64,000 nt of DNA from JAENVT01 sp963773085 (lineage in GTDB: Bacteria > Actinomycetota > Acidimicrobiia > Acidimicrobiales > Ilumatobacteraceae). Positions 56,036-64,000 of this stretch are shown here, in pieces (within the stretch, counting starts at the first letter, position 1; each line of letters begins with the position of its first letter). The position numbers were made by a program, and so were the translations under genes. Location of the stretch: positions 175,672-239,671 of the forward strand of contig CAVYZS010000002.1 in the NCBI GenBank assembly GCA_963773085.1, written 5' to 3'. The notes beneath the pieces are model-generated. The model was given only the letters and a program-made list of their open reading frames with translations. It ran no database searches and was not told where the DNA came from.

Positions 56036-57827
56036 GAGGGCCCTTCCTGGAGGAGTTGGAGTCGGTTGGCGAGCCCCTCCAACCGTCGAAGTTCGGCGTC
56101 GATGTCGGTCAGCCGCGTCGACCGCTCGTGTCTGTCGAGCTCATACCCGGCCTTGGCCCGAGCGACGGCTTCTGCCGCGCCGATCTGGCGTCCGCGTACC
56201 CGAGCACCGAAATGATCTCGAGCCTGACGTTGCGTGGCACGCACCGTCTCGCGCGTCTCACTCCCGACGCGATACCACACGTCATCGACGTACTTCTGCG
56301 CCGCCGCCCGCACTTGAACCCGGCGCGCTGTTACCTGACGAGTGCGTTCGTCTCGCACGCCCTTGCCGCCGAGGATGAGACCGGCACCCAACATCACCGG
56401 CGCGGCGACAGCAACACCGGCGAAGCCGCCGAAGAACCCGAGCATCGCCAGCCCGCCGTAGCTGGTGCGCAGCAGGGTGAGGCCTTGGCCGACGACGCTG
56501 GCTCGGCGGGCGTTGATCCTGACGGCCGCGGCGGCGTGTTCGACCGCGGCGGACTCGGCTACTTCGATCGTCGGAGCCGCGGTGCCGTCGTCAACCGCTG
56601 TCGCCACGGCGTCGAGCGCCGTGAGCAGTCCTCGATGGCGGGCGTCGAGGTGCTCGGTCACGACTGTCGTCGTCCGATCGTGCAACCAGTGCTCGAACTG
56701 TTCCGGATCGTGTGACGGATCTGATCGTTCGATGAGCTCGTCGATATCGGCCATCAGTGACCGGCTCCGCTCGCGGCAGGTCACGATCGAGTGCACCGGA
56801 CACGTCGCCGAATGTGTCGTTCAGGGATTGAACCCAGCGATTGCCGGCTAGACGCGCCCGCTCGACCTCGGCGTTCGCCCGAGTGAGCTCTCGCAACCTG
56901 TCGTCCTCACTGTCGCTCGTCAACATGGCTCGCTCGGTCGTGAACTGATCGGTGAGCGCCCGCAACGATCTCGGTGGCTGCGGCGAGCGTCCGGCGACGG
57001 AGCCGATCCAGCCGGTCATCGGCAACCTTGCTGAGCCAGGCGGTCACCTGCGGGATGTTCGATTCGTTCACGAGCTCACGGTCGCCGCGGTCCATGCCGA
57101 TCCGGTGCAGGTTGGCGCTGATGCCGAGCACGCCGGCGACACCGACGCCCGCGCTTTCGAGATGCTGTCGATCGAGCTCCACGATGCGCTGCCATCCGGT
57201 GCGCATGTCGGTCTTCGTCTCGACGACAGCCACCACGTCGCACAGCTCGCGGCATCGCGCCACGAGCCGAACCTCCGGAGCTGTCAGTTCTTGCGCCGAT
57301 GACGTGACGACGATGACCGCGTCGGCGACTGAGGCCGCTGCCAGCAGCCAGCGGACCGCTGGCACCGCCCAGTCCGGCGACGCCGGGAGTATCGATGATC
57401 ACGATCGCCGGCAGCGGTCAGAGGCGAGGGCACGTCGACGTGAACCCGGCCGAGCTGTCGGTCGCCCACATGTTCCTCGGTGACGAGTTGCGAGATCCCA
57501 GCCGGCGTCGATGAGGACCTCGTCGACAGCGTCGCCGGTGCGCCACACGGCACGTGCCGTCAACATGTCGGCATGACCGATCACGGTGAGGGTGGTGGTC
57601 GAGACGTCGTCTGCGACCGGGCAGACCTCGAACCCGGCAAGGGCGTTGACGAGAGCGCTCTTGCCGGACTTGAACTCGCCGACCACTACGACGGTCGCCG
57701 GCTCTGTTGGTCCGTCCGGGGCCCGGATGCGTCCGAGCCGTTCGGCAAGATCCGCACGCCCGTAGGCGGTCGCCGCCCGGATGGCGAGCTCGACCAGCTC
57801 GTCGCTCGTTGGTCGATCGTCGCTCAC
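56032..57827 (-). pseudogene. Dynamin-like GTPase 2, five +1 frameshifts
   Basis: GTG 57827 opens MSDDRPTSDELVELAIRAAT with G1 VVVVGEFKSGKSALVNALAG and G2 region ADDVSTTTLTVIG. Frame changes near 57500, 57410, 57370, 56960 and 56790 all move the same way (+1). Correcting them gives LVTEEHVGDRQLGRVHVDV, G3 IVIIDTPGVAGLG, SVADAVIVVTSSAQELTAPE, G4 VAVVETKTDM, a coiled region (RLRELTRANAEVERARLAG) and a C-terminal part with a membrane hairpin (LAMLGFFGGFAGVAVAAPVM) ending at 56032. Corrected length is about 595 aa. The hairpin is typical of bacterial dynamin paddles. It pairs with GTPase 1, as bacterial dynamins often do. Confidence 0.8.
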
Positions 57828-57859
57828 GGCAGCGAAGGTACTGGGAACACCTCAGTCAC

Positions 57860-57901
57860 GGCATCCGTGCGCGCACGGATATCCGTGCGCGCACGGATGC
57901 C
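57860..57901. promoter_or_regulatory. Tandem 18-bp palindromes forming a 42-bp perfect palindrome
   Basis: ATCCGTGCGCGCACGGAT occurs twice back to back (57863-57880 and 57881-57898), flanked by GGC and GCC, so the whole is also self-complementary. It lies between the divergent starts of the GTPase pair (33 bases away) and the acidic-protein gene (75 bases away). The position suits a shared operator; the LuxR-type regulator at 61173 is the obvious candidate ligand. Confidence 0.8.
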
Positions 57902-57975
57902 CAGCGTGCATCGGCAGCGCATTCTCCACGGACAAGGTTGCCGACCGCCGCAACCGTGACATCCGGGAGAACGAG

Positions 57976-59460
57976 ATGGCCACAGACAACGAGCCCGTCC
58001 GGTCGAAGCTGACAGACGTCGAACGAGCGAGCTTCGCCCAGGATCTGGCGAGAGCAAACCGCTTGCGCGAGGCTGCGCAGCACGCGGCAGCGCCTCCCAA
58101 GCACGCCAATGTCGAACATCTCCAGGAGGAGCGATCGGCGGCGATCGAACGGCTGAAGGATGCCGGATTCTTCGACAGGAACATCGTCGGCTTTGCGCCA
58201 GAACAGCTGTCGAACGACGACCTTGCCTTTCACCTCCAGGACTTGGCCGAGCGCGAACTGGTCAGCGACGTCACCGGGCAGAACGTCCACGATGTCAAGC
58301 CCGGTGACTTCGAGCAGGTGGTTCAAGATGCGCAGAACCGCCTGGTTCACCAGACGTTCGGTGACGTGAGCGCCCTCAACAAGCTCGACCAAATGATCAT
58401 CGCCGAGCGCCTCCGGGATCCGGCGAGCCCGAATCAGACCGACATCGGTCACTTCGACGACATCCTCGACGGCGTCGCTCTCCACAGCGACGGGAGCGGC
58501 GCCGTTCGGCCCGGGGTTGGCGAGACGGGGAACCCACTCGGCAGCGGGCTGCTCCAGGCGCCAGGCGCGGTTCGCGATGGTGACGATGACGATGACGACA
58601 GCAACGACGAGCCCGCTGGGGGTTCCGGTGGGAGCAACAACTCCGGCTCAGACGACACCGATCCGTTTGCGGGGAGCGACGATCCCCCGGGCTCGGACGC
58701 CGGCGACGACGACCCGCAGGACGAGATCATCTCAGGGAGCGACGATCCCGGTAGCGACCCACCCCTCACCGAAGACACCGATGACATTGGCGGCGACGAT
58801 TCCGCAGGTGACTCCGGCAGCGACGATCCGGATAGCGGTGATGGCTTCAATGGGTCTGTTGATGTTGCCGTCGAGCTGGACTTCAAGAAGGACGTCGTCG
58901 TTCCTGCCGCCGAGGAGGGCGATGATCAGAACGACGACAAGGACGATGACGAGAAGGACGATGACACGAGCACTGACGACGGGCCGACTGGCGTGTCCAT
59001 CCCACTCGATCCGGAGTTCGGGGGCGGCGCAACCCGGCTGCGCGCCGGACAGGTTCCCATCTTCGCCGGCGACGACGGTGCCACCGACCCACCGCCCGAC
59101 ACCACCGGCTCCAACGACCTGGCCGATGTCAAGCCGCGAATCATTCCCGGAGTCAAAGATCCGATCTTCGATTCCGACGTCGGCTTCGGCCGCGGCTCGG
59201 GGACGATCACCGAACCCGACTCGGGAGTGACCGACCCGCTACCGGACGACGACGGGCTCGGCAGCATCGGACCAGACGACGATCCGCTCGCCGGCGACGG
59301 TCCTGGCCTCGAGGAGTCGCCGGATGCGCAGGATGCAGACGGCGATGGGGTCACGATCTCGATCCCTCACTTCGGTGATGACATCTCGCCCGTCGCACCG
59401 GGAGTCGCCGGCCTTCACCCGGGACTCAGCGGTTTCGACAGCAGCGATGACAGCGACTGA
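57976..59460 (+). CDS. Acidic Asp/Ser/Gly-rich low-complexity protein
   Basis: This is a 494-aa protein from ATG 57976 with GGGAG upstream; the frame extends upstream through the palindrome but that part is not protein-like. Residues about 1-150 are helical and partly charged (ANVEHLQEERSAAIERLKDA, FHLQDLAERELVSDVTGQNV). From about 195 onward the sequence is dominated by Asp, Ser, Gly and Pro (RDGDDDDDDSNDEPAGGSG; DQNDDKDDDEKDDDTSTDD), with scattered hydrophobic patches (VAVELDFKKDVVVP). There is no signal peptide or membrane helix. It sits where iniB lies in mycobacterial ini operons but does not share its Gly/Ala-rich makeup. It could be a scaffold, cation-binding or disordered partner of the GTPases. 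Function is unknown. Confidence 0.8.
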   Translation: MATDNEPVRSKLTDVERASFAQDLARANRLREAAQHAAAPPKHANVEHLQEERSAAIERLKDAGFFDRNIVGFAPEQLSNDDLAFHLQDLAERELVSDVTGQNVHDVKPGDFEQVVQDAQNRLVHQTFGDVSALNKLDQMIIAERLRDPASPNQTDIGHFDDILDGVALHSDGSGAVRPGVGETGNPLGSGLLQAPGAVRDGDDDDDDSNDEPAGGSGGSNNSGSDDTDPFAGSDDPPGSDAGDDDPQDEIISGSDDPGSDPPLTEDTDDIGGDDSAGDSGSDDPDSGDGFNGSVDVAVELDFKKDVVVPAAEEGDDQNDDKDDDEKDDDTSTDDGPTGVSIPLDPEFGGGATRLRAGQVPIFAGDDGATDPPPDTTGSNDLADVKPRIIPGVKDPIFDSDVGFGRGSGTITEPDSGVTDPLPDDDGLGSIGPDDDPLAGDGPGLEESPDAQDADGDGVTISIPHFGDDISPVAPGVAGLHPGLSGFDSSDDSD

Positions 59461-59471
59461 TCGCCACTCTG

Positions 59472-61127
59472 ATGCCTGATTCATACAGCCTTGGGATCGA
59501 CCTCGGTACGACGTTCACCGCGGCCGCCATCGCTCGCAACGGTCATGCCGAGATGGTGACGCTGGGAGCCAAGTCGGCAGCAGTGCCATCGGTCGTGTAC
59601 CTGAAGTCGGACGGCACCATCCTGGTCGGCGAGGCCGCGGTGCGCAGAGCTGCGACGGATCCAGGGCGGGTCGGACGCGAGTTCAAACGCAGGATCGGCG
59701 ACACCACGCCGATCCTCCTCGGTGGCTCGCCCTATGCGGCGGAATCATTGATGGCCAAGCTGCTGAGGTGGACGGTCGACGCCGTGATCGAGCGGGAGGG
59801 CGGCGCGCCCGCCAAGGTCGTGGTGTGCCACCCAGCGAACTGGGGACCGTACAAGCTCGACCTGCTGATGCAGGCGGTTCGCATCGCCGAGGTCAAGGTC
59901 GACCACTACCTGGCCGAACCGGAGGCGGCCGCCATCTCCTGGGCTGCCGCCGAGCGAGTGCCGATCGGTACCACGCTTGCGGTCTACGACCTCGGCGGCG
60001 GCACGTTCGATGCTGCTGTCCTGCGCAAACGAGCCTCGGATTTCGAGCTGCTCGGCGACCCGGAGGGAATCGAGCGCCTTGGGGGAGTCGACTTCGACCA
60101 GGCGCTGTTCACGCATGTCTCCGACCTCATCGGTGGCGGTGTGATCGCCGGCCTCGACCCCACCGACCCAACGGTGCTCGCCGCCCTGGCACACCTGCGC
60201 CAGGAGGTGGTCGACGCCAAGGAGGCGTTGTCGAGTGACAGCGACACGACGATCGCTGTCTTCCTTCCTGGGGTCAGCACCAAGGTCCGGGTCACCCGAC
60301 AAGAGCTCGAGGCAATGGCTCGACCGCCGCTCGCCGACACCGTCGCCGCCCTCCGCAGGGCGCTCCGATCGGCCGGTGTGTCACCAGAGGAGTTGGGCGC
60401 TGTCGTCTTGATTGGCGGATCGTCACGCATGCCCCTCGTCGCGGACATGATCACCGATGCCCTGCACCGACCTGTGGCCGTCGATGCCCATCCGAAGCAC
60501 GCCGTGGCCCTCGGCGCGGCACTCGCCGCAGCAGGGTCGATGGCCGGACCTGTCGACACCGCACCGCCTCGACCTGCTCCCCCATTGCAGCTGGCGCCGC
60601 CGATTCCCGTGCCGCCCCCGCCGCAGGACCCCGTCTCCGGTGCCGCGACCGCCGATCCGAACCCTGTTCCGGCGCGCCGGCCTCGGAGGCGTCGCATTCT
60701 CGTCGGGGCCGCTGCGGCAGTGCTTCTCGCCGGTGGCGTGATCGCCGCATTGGCGTTGCGAAATCGTGATGGCGTTCAGGCGGCCGGCTGCACCATCGAT
60801 CAAGGGGTGTGCATCACCTCGATCGCGATCAGTGATGGCCGCATCCTCGCCGAGTTCGAACCTCGAGGTGTCGACCTGGCCAGCCCGTCGGGCGATGGGT
60901 TCGCCGCCGGCACGGTCCATCCACTGTTCTTCTTCCGCCAAAGCGTGTCGACAGCGCGCATCTGGGGCGCGAGTTCGCCGTTTGGTGGGCACAGTGCGAG
61001 CGGGCTGAAGGGATTCGCGGCGACGGACGAGCCGCATTCCGGCGCTGATCTCTGCGTGCTGCTGCAAACCGACGACGGCACCATCATCGCCAACAGCGGC
61101 AACTGCGTTCCGGTGCCTGTGGGCTGA
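59472..61127 (+). CDS. Membrane-anchored Hsp70-type ATPase with extracytoplasmic C-terminus
   Basis: This is a 551-aa protein starting 11 bases after the acidic gene. Residues 1-360 are a full Hsp70/actin-type nucleotide-binding domain: phosphate 1 LGIDLGTTFTAAAIARNG, connect/phosphate 2 LAVYDLGGGTFDAAVLRKRA and adenosine motif AVVLIGGSSRMPLVADMI. The substrate-binding domain is absent. A Pro-rich linker (residues about 365-405) and RRRR precede a single membrane helix (ILVGAAAAVLLAGGVIAALAL). About 115 residues follow outside, with Cys in CTIDQGVCITS, DLCVLLQ and NCVPVPVG that may form disulphides. It probably couples ATP-dependent cytoplasmic events to the envelope, next to two membrane-remodelling GTPases. 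Confidence 0.88.
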   Translation: MPDSYSLGIDLGTTFTAAAIARNGHAEMVTLGAKSAAVPSVVYLKSDGTILVGEAAVRRAATDPGRVGREFKRRIGDTTPILLGGSPYAAESLMAKLLRWTVDAVIEREGGAPAKVVVCHPANWGPYKLDLLMQAVRIAEVKVDHYLAEPEAAAISWAAAERVPIGTTLAVYDLGGGTFDAAVLRKRASDFELLGDPEGIERLGGVDFDQALFTHVSDLIGGGVIAGLDPTDPTVLAALAHLRQEVVDAKEALSSDSDTTIAVFLPGVSTKVRVTRQELEAMARPPLADTVAALRRALRSAGVSPEELGAVVLIGGSSRMPLVADMITDALHRPVAVDAHPKHAVALGAALAAAGSMAGPVDTAPPRPAPPLQLAPPIPVPPPPQDPVSGAATADPNPVPARRPRRRRILVGAAAAVLLAGGVIAALALRNRDGVQAAGCTIDQGVCITSIAISDGRILAEFEPRGVDLASPSGDGFAAGTVHPLFFFRQSVSTARIWGASSPFGGHSASGLKGFAATDEPHSGADLCVLLQTDDGTIIANSGNCVPVPVG

Positions 61128-61172
61128 TTCGATTCGAAACGACGGATGGACAGTCTCACGTAGTATCCGTTC

Positions 61173-63995
61173 GTGGCGGCGGCACCGGATGGGCAGCTGA
61201 TCGGCAGGGACGCAGAGCTCATGCTGATCCACGAGATGGTTGCCTCGGCGCGTGCCGGAAGTGGTCGATCGATGCTGTTGATGGGCGACGCCGGCGCGGG
61301 CAAGTCGAGCCTGGCTCGCCACGCCGTGATGATTGCGAAAGATCAGTCTGTCGCGACCAGGTTCGGACGAAGTGTCCAGTTGGACATCGGTCGGCCGTTC
61401 GCCACGATCCTCGATGCGCTCGGCGTTCGCGCCCGAGACCTGCTCACATCGGAGAGCAGCCCAGTGCGAACCGTGCTGGAGGCCGGGGCGACCGGAGCGG
61501 CCACCTTCTTGGTGGTCGAGCGTCTGGCCGAGCTGGTCGAGAACCTCGCTCTCGAAGCACCGATGCTGCTCGTCGCCGAGGACCTGCACTGGGCCGACAT
61601 CGGCACGCTCCAGGTGATGAGACTGCTGATCGAACGGGCCGGCGACCTGCCCATCGCCGTGCTGGCGACGGCCCGGCCGGCGCGCGCCGGTGGGCTTGTT
61701 CCGCTGCTGCTCGACGCGCTGCCGGCCGTGAACGTTCACTGGCTGCCACCACTCGACGACCCGGCCGTGTCGGAGTTGGTCGAGTACGCGTTCGGCCATG
61801 CGCCGAGCCCTTCGCTCATGGCCGTGCTCGGGCAGGCAGCCGGCAACCCGCTCCTCGTGCTGGCGATGATCGAGGCGATCGAAGCATCCGGTGGGATGCG
61901 TCGGGCGAGCGATGGCGATTCGCTCGAGCTCATCGGCGAGGTCGACACCCTCCGTCCCGGCGCCGTCATCACCTCCAGGATCGCCGAGCTCGACGCTGAC
62001 GTGCTCCGCGTCCTGCAAACCGCTTGCCTCCTCGGCGCCCGCATCGAGATGCCCATGCTTGCCGCTGTGCTCGATCGTCCAGCGACCGACATCGTCGGCG
62101 CCCTCGACCAGGCGTGCATGGCCGGTGTTCTGGTGGTCGACAGCAACGGCTACGGGTTCCGCCACGAGCTGCACAGGGCGGCGATCGAGGAGACGATTCC
62201 GGCGGACGTGCTGCACGCGCTTCATCTCGACATCGCTCGGACCCTTGCCGCAAGTGGTGCACCGGCGATGGAGGTCGCCGAACACTTCGCCCGCGGCGCC
62301 GGCCAGGGAAACCAAGCGGCGATCACCTGGCTCACGAAGGCCGCCGATGAGATCGTCGAGCACTCGCCGCGCACCGCGCTCGAACTGCTCGACGTGGCGC
62401 TGCGCCTCAGCGGTCCTGTGCCGAGCGAGCGTGTACTGCTGGCGCGTGTACGGGCGCTGGCAGGCACGGGACACATGGCCGAGACCGAGGCGCTGGCGCG
62501 CAGCCTCCTCCGCGAAGGGCTCGACGTCAGCACCGAGGCCCAACTCAATCGGCAACTGGCGTTCTCGTACCTCGTGCAGGGTCGATCCGCCGAGGCCGTG
62601 CAGGCGATCGAACGATACGGAGAGCTGATCTCCGAGGAATCGCTCGGTGCGCGAACGCACGCGGAGATCGCCTTCTGCCGATTCATGAACCTCGATCAGG
62701 CTGGCGCTCGGCTTGCCGCGGAGCTCGCTATCGATCAGGGCCGACGTGTGGGCGACATCGCCGCCCAGGTCGCCGGCGGCGGAGTGCTCTGCTGGCTCGA
62801 CGAGTTCCGCAACAAGTTCGCAGCTGCCCTCGATCAAGCGCGCCACATCCTGGCGATCGCCGAGCAACCGCACGCATTGGAAGGCCATCTCTATCAGCCG
62901 TGGTTCATCGCCGCCTTGGTGCATCTGGAGATGGACATGCTCGACGACGTCGCCCGCGACGCGCACCGCGGTCGGGAGGTTGCCGCCCGCACCGGATTTG
63001 CCTGGAGCATGCCGGGGTACGACGCGATGGCGGCATACGGACTGATGCGCTCCGGTGACATCGACGACGCCGCGGCCGGCTCGTCGGCGACGTTGAGCTA
63101 CCTCGATGGCGTCGATGGGTTTGGTGTCGCCCTGTGGTGCCACTCGTTCCTTGCTCAGATCGCGATCCATCGTGGTGACTACGAGGTCGCTGACGAGCAC
63201 CTGGCGATCGCCGAGGCCCATCTCACCACGGGACGTGCCCAGTTCGGCTTCGAGCAATCGATGATCGCCAACGCGCGACTGCTGGAGGTGCGCGGTGAGC
63301 CGCAAGCGGCGTTGGACGTTCTCGGTATGACGTGGGACACCTACGGCGCGATCGGCGTGCTGTCCGGCCGACAGGCGTTGGGGCCGGACCTCGTCAGGCT
63401 GGCCTGTGGCGCCGGCCAGCAGGATCGGGCGAGGGAAGTCGAAGGCGCGCTCCGCGAGGCGGCGGTCACCGCCGAGACGCCGGCGTTTCGGGCATACGCC
63501 GACATGGCCTCGGCGTGGATCGCGACAGCGCCCGACCGAGCAGTCGAGGCTGCCGAGTTGATGGAGAGCACCCCTCGGCGGCTGGCGACCGCGGCGATGT
63601 GGTTCGACACTTCGGCACTGACCCGCGCTGCGGGAAACAACGCTGACGCCGACGCCGCCGCAGGGCGCGCCTCGGCGTTGTACGCGGCGTGTGGGGCTCA
63701 CGCCGACGCAGCTCGTGCAGGCCAGACCATCTCGATGGGAGCCCGGCGTGTAGCGAAGCGTCCGAAGTTCGGCTGGGATGCGCTCACGACTACCGAGACC
63801 AAGGTCGTCCAGATGATCAGCGAGGGTCTCGGCAACCGCGACATCGCCGATCGACTGTTCGTGTCACGGCGTACGGTCGAAACTCACGTGTCGGCCGCAT
63901 ACCGCAAGTTGGAAGTGACCTCGCGGGTCGAATTGGCACGGCTCAGCCTCGGTCTCACGCCGACTCGTGGCGAGGCACGGCCGACGACCTGGTGA
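61173..63995 (+). CDS. LAL/LuxR-type regulator of the dynamin-Hsp70 locus
   Basis: This is a 940-aa protein from GTG 61173. No ribosome binding site is visible, and TAGTAT ends 6 bases before the GTG, so the transcript may be leaderless. The ATPase domain opens with GQLIGRDAELMLIHEMVASA, Walker A LMGDAGAGKSSLARHAV and Walker B LLVAEDLHWADIGTLQVMRL. TPR-like helices fill the middle, and the LuxR domain is LTTTETKVVQMISEGLGNRD, then FVSRRTVETHVSAAYRKLEV. It lies 45 bases after the Hsp70-type gene. An ATPase-LuxR-like regulator also flanks iniBAC in mycobacteria, so it is the likely reader of the tandem palindrome. The reading frame is intact. Confidence 0.92.
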   Translation: MAAAPDGQLIGRDAELMLIHEMVASARAGSGRSMLLMGDAGAGKSSLARHAVMIAKDQSVATRFGRSVQLDIGRPFATILDALGVRARDLLTSESSPVRTVLEAGATGAATFLVVERLAELVENLALEAPMLLVAEDLHWADIGTLQVMRLLIERAGDLPIAVLATARPARAGGLVPLLLDALPAVNVHWLPPLDDPAVSELVEYAFGHAPSPSLMAVLGQAAGNPLLVLAMIEAIEASGGMRRASDGDSLELIGEVDTLRPGAVITSRIAELDADVLRVLQTACLLGARIEMPMLAAVLDRPATDIVGALDQACMAGVLVVDSNGYGFRHELHRAAIEETIPADVLHALHLDIARTLAASGAPAMEVAEHFARGAGQGNQAAITWLTKAADEIVEHSPRTALELLDVALRLSGPVPSERVLLARVRALAGTGHMAETEALARSLLREGLDVSTEAQLNRQLAFSYLVQGRSAEAVQAIERYGELISEESLGARTHAEIAFCRFMNLDQAGARLAAELAIDQGRRVGDIAAQVAGGGVLCWLDEFRNKFAAALDQARHILAIAEQPHALEGHLYQPWFIAALVHLEMDMLDDVARDAHRGREVAARTGFAWSMPGYDAMAAYGLMRSGDIDDAAAGSSATLSYLDGVDGFGVALWCHSFLAQIAIHRGDYEVADEHLAIAEAHLTTGRAQFGFEQSMIANARLLEVRGEPQAALDVLGMTWDTYGAIGVLSGRQALGPDLVRLACGAGQQDRAREVEGALREAAVTAETPAFRAYADMASAWIATAPDRAVEAAELMESTPRRLATAAMWFDTSALTRAAGNNADADAAAGRASALYAACGAHADAARAGQTISMGARRVAKRPKFGWDALTTTETKVVQMISEGLGNRDIADRLFVSRRTVETHVSAAYRKLEVTSRVELARLSLGLTPTRGEARPTTW

Positions 63996-64000
63996 ACCGC

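Noticed and set aside
57781..57975. N-terminal extension of the acidic protein through the palindrome
   Set aside because: The extension would translate the operator and overlap the divergent GTPase start; ATG 57976 with GGGAG is better.
58570..59000. Acidic repeats as a repeat-in-toxin or calcium-binding (RTX/EF-hand) domain
   Set aside because: The Asp-rich stretches have no regular GGxGxDxxx or EF-hand loop spacing and no secretion signal.
60423..63701. Very long open frame (1092 codons) on the minus strand
   Set aside because: It is antisense to the Hsp70-type and LAL genes, Arg/His/Gln-rich, with no domain; a shadow caused by high GC at third positions.

Overview
The window comes from a high-GC actinobacterium. 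Codon use is strongly G/C-ending, there are LAL-type (ATPase-LuxR) and SARP regulators, and a secreted protein carries a repeat domain I associate with Acidimicrobiia such as Ilumatobacter. That assignment is inference, because there is no rRNA or other phylogenetic marker. No complete tRNA, rRNA or CRISPR array was found. Most of the window is accessory DNA: mobile elements, attachment-site scars, toxin-antitoxin modules, TIR-like proteins and many broken genes separated by non-coding stretches.

Layout. 0-9.7 kb: gene remnants (SMP-30-like, SARP, metallopeptidase-like), a TIR-like/deoxyribosyltransferase-like protein, two membrane proteins with IPT/TIG domains, a TIR-TPR protein and an alpha/beta hydrolase. 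9.8-16.4 kb: a broken LAL regulator, a PlsC acyltransferase, a PD-(D/E)XK-like protein and a GNAT enzyme. 16.6-24.3 kb: an IS110-type transposase, a DUF2975/XRE pair under a palindromic operator, a class C beta-lactamase-like lipoprotein, a DUF1905 protein and a 2.4-kb element made of two overlapping tyrosine recombinases inside 17-bp inverted repeats. 24.6-33.6 kb: a decayed cyclase/NB-ARC/TPR protein, an NTF2-like protein, a hydrolase-SARP fusion divergent from an O-methyltransferase, a phosphotransferase and an S4 protein. 33.7-37.6 kb: a truncated surface protein joined to a truncated PIN toxin, its antitoxin, a frameshifted integrase, an att site and a MazF-type module. 37.9-54 kb: hydrolases, a metallophosphoesterase, a tandem GNAT, a TIR-like membrane protein, a hydratase, an IS256 element, an intact LAL regulator and a large lipoprotein.

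A repeat beginning with the 3' half of tRNA-Lys(CUU) occurs at about 5.9, 36.8, 45.5/47.0 and 54.4 kb. One copy is split by the IS256 element. The copies read as attachment sites of a family of tRNA-Lys-targeting elements that arrived repeatedly; only the 36.8-kb copy still has an integrase beside it.

54.5-64 kb holds the most coherent system. Two dynamin-like GTPase genes face a three-gene + strand operon encoding an Asp/Ser/Gly-rich acidic protein, an Hsp70 ATPase domain tethered to the membrane, and a LAL/LuxR regulator. A 42-bp perfect palindrome, formed by two tandem 18-bp palindromes, lies between the two arms. The layout recalls the mycobacterial iniBAC envelope-stress locus, but the partner proteins differ.

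A window-wide oddity is that about fifteen otherwise convincing genes are interrupted by single-base frameshifts, mostly +1 and often in short G/C runs. This is either real decay or systematic sequence error, so frameshifted genes are described as such and not assumed dead.
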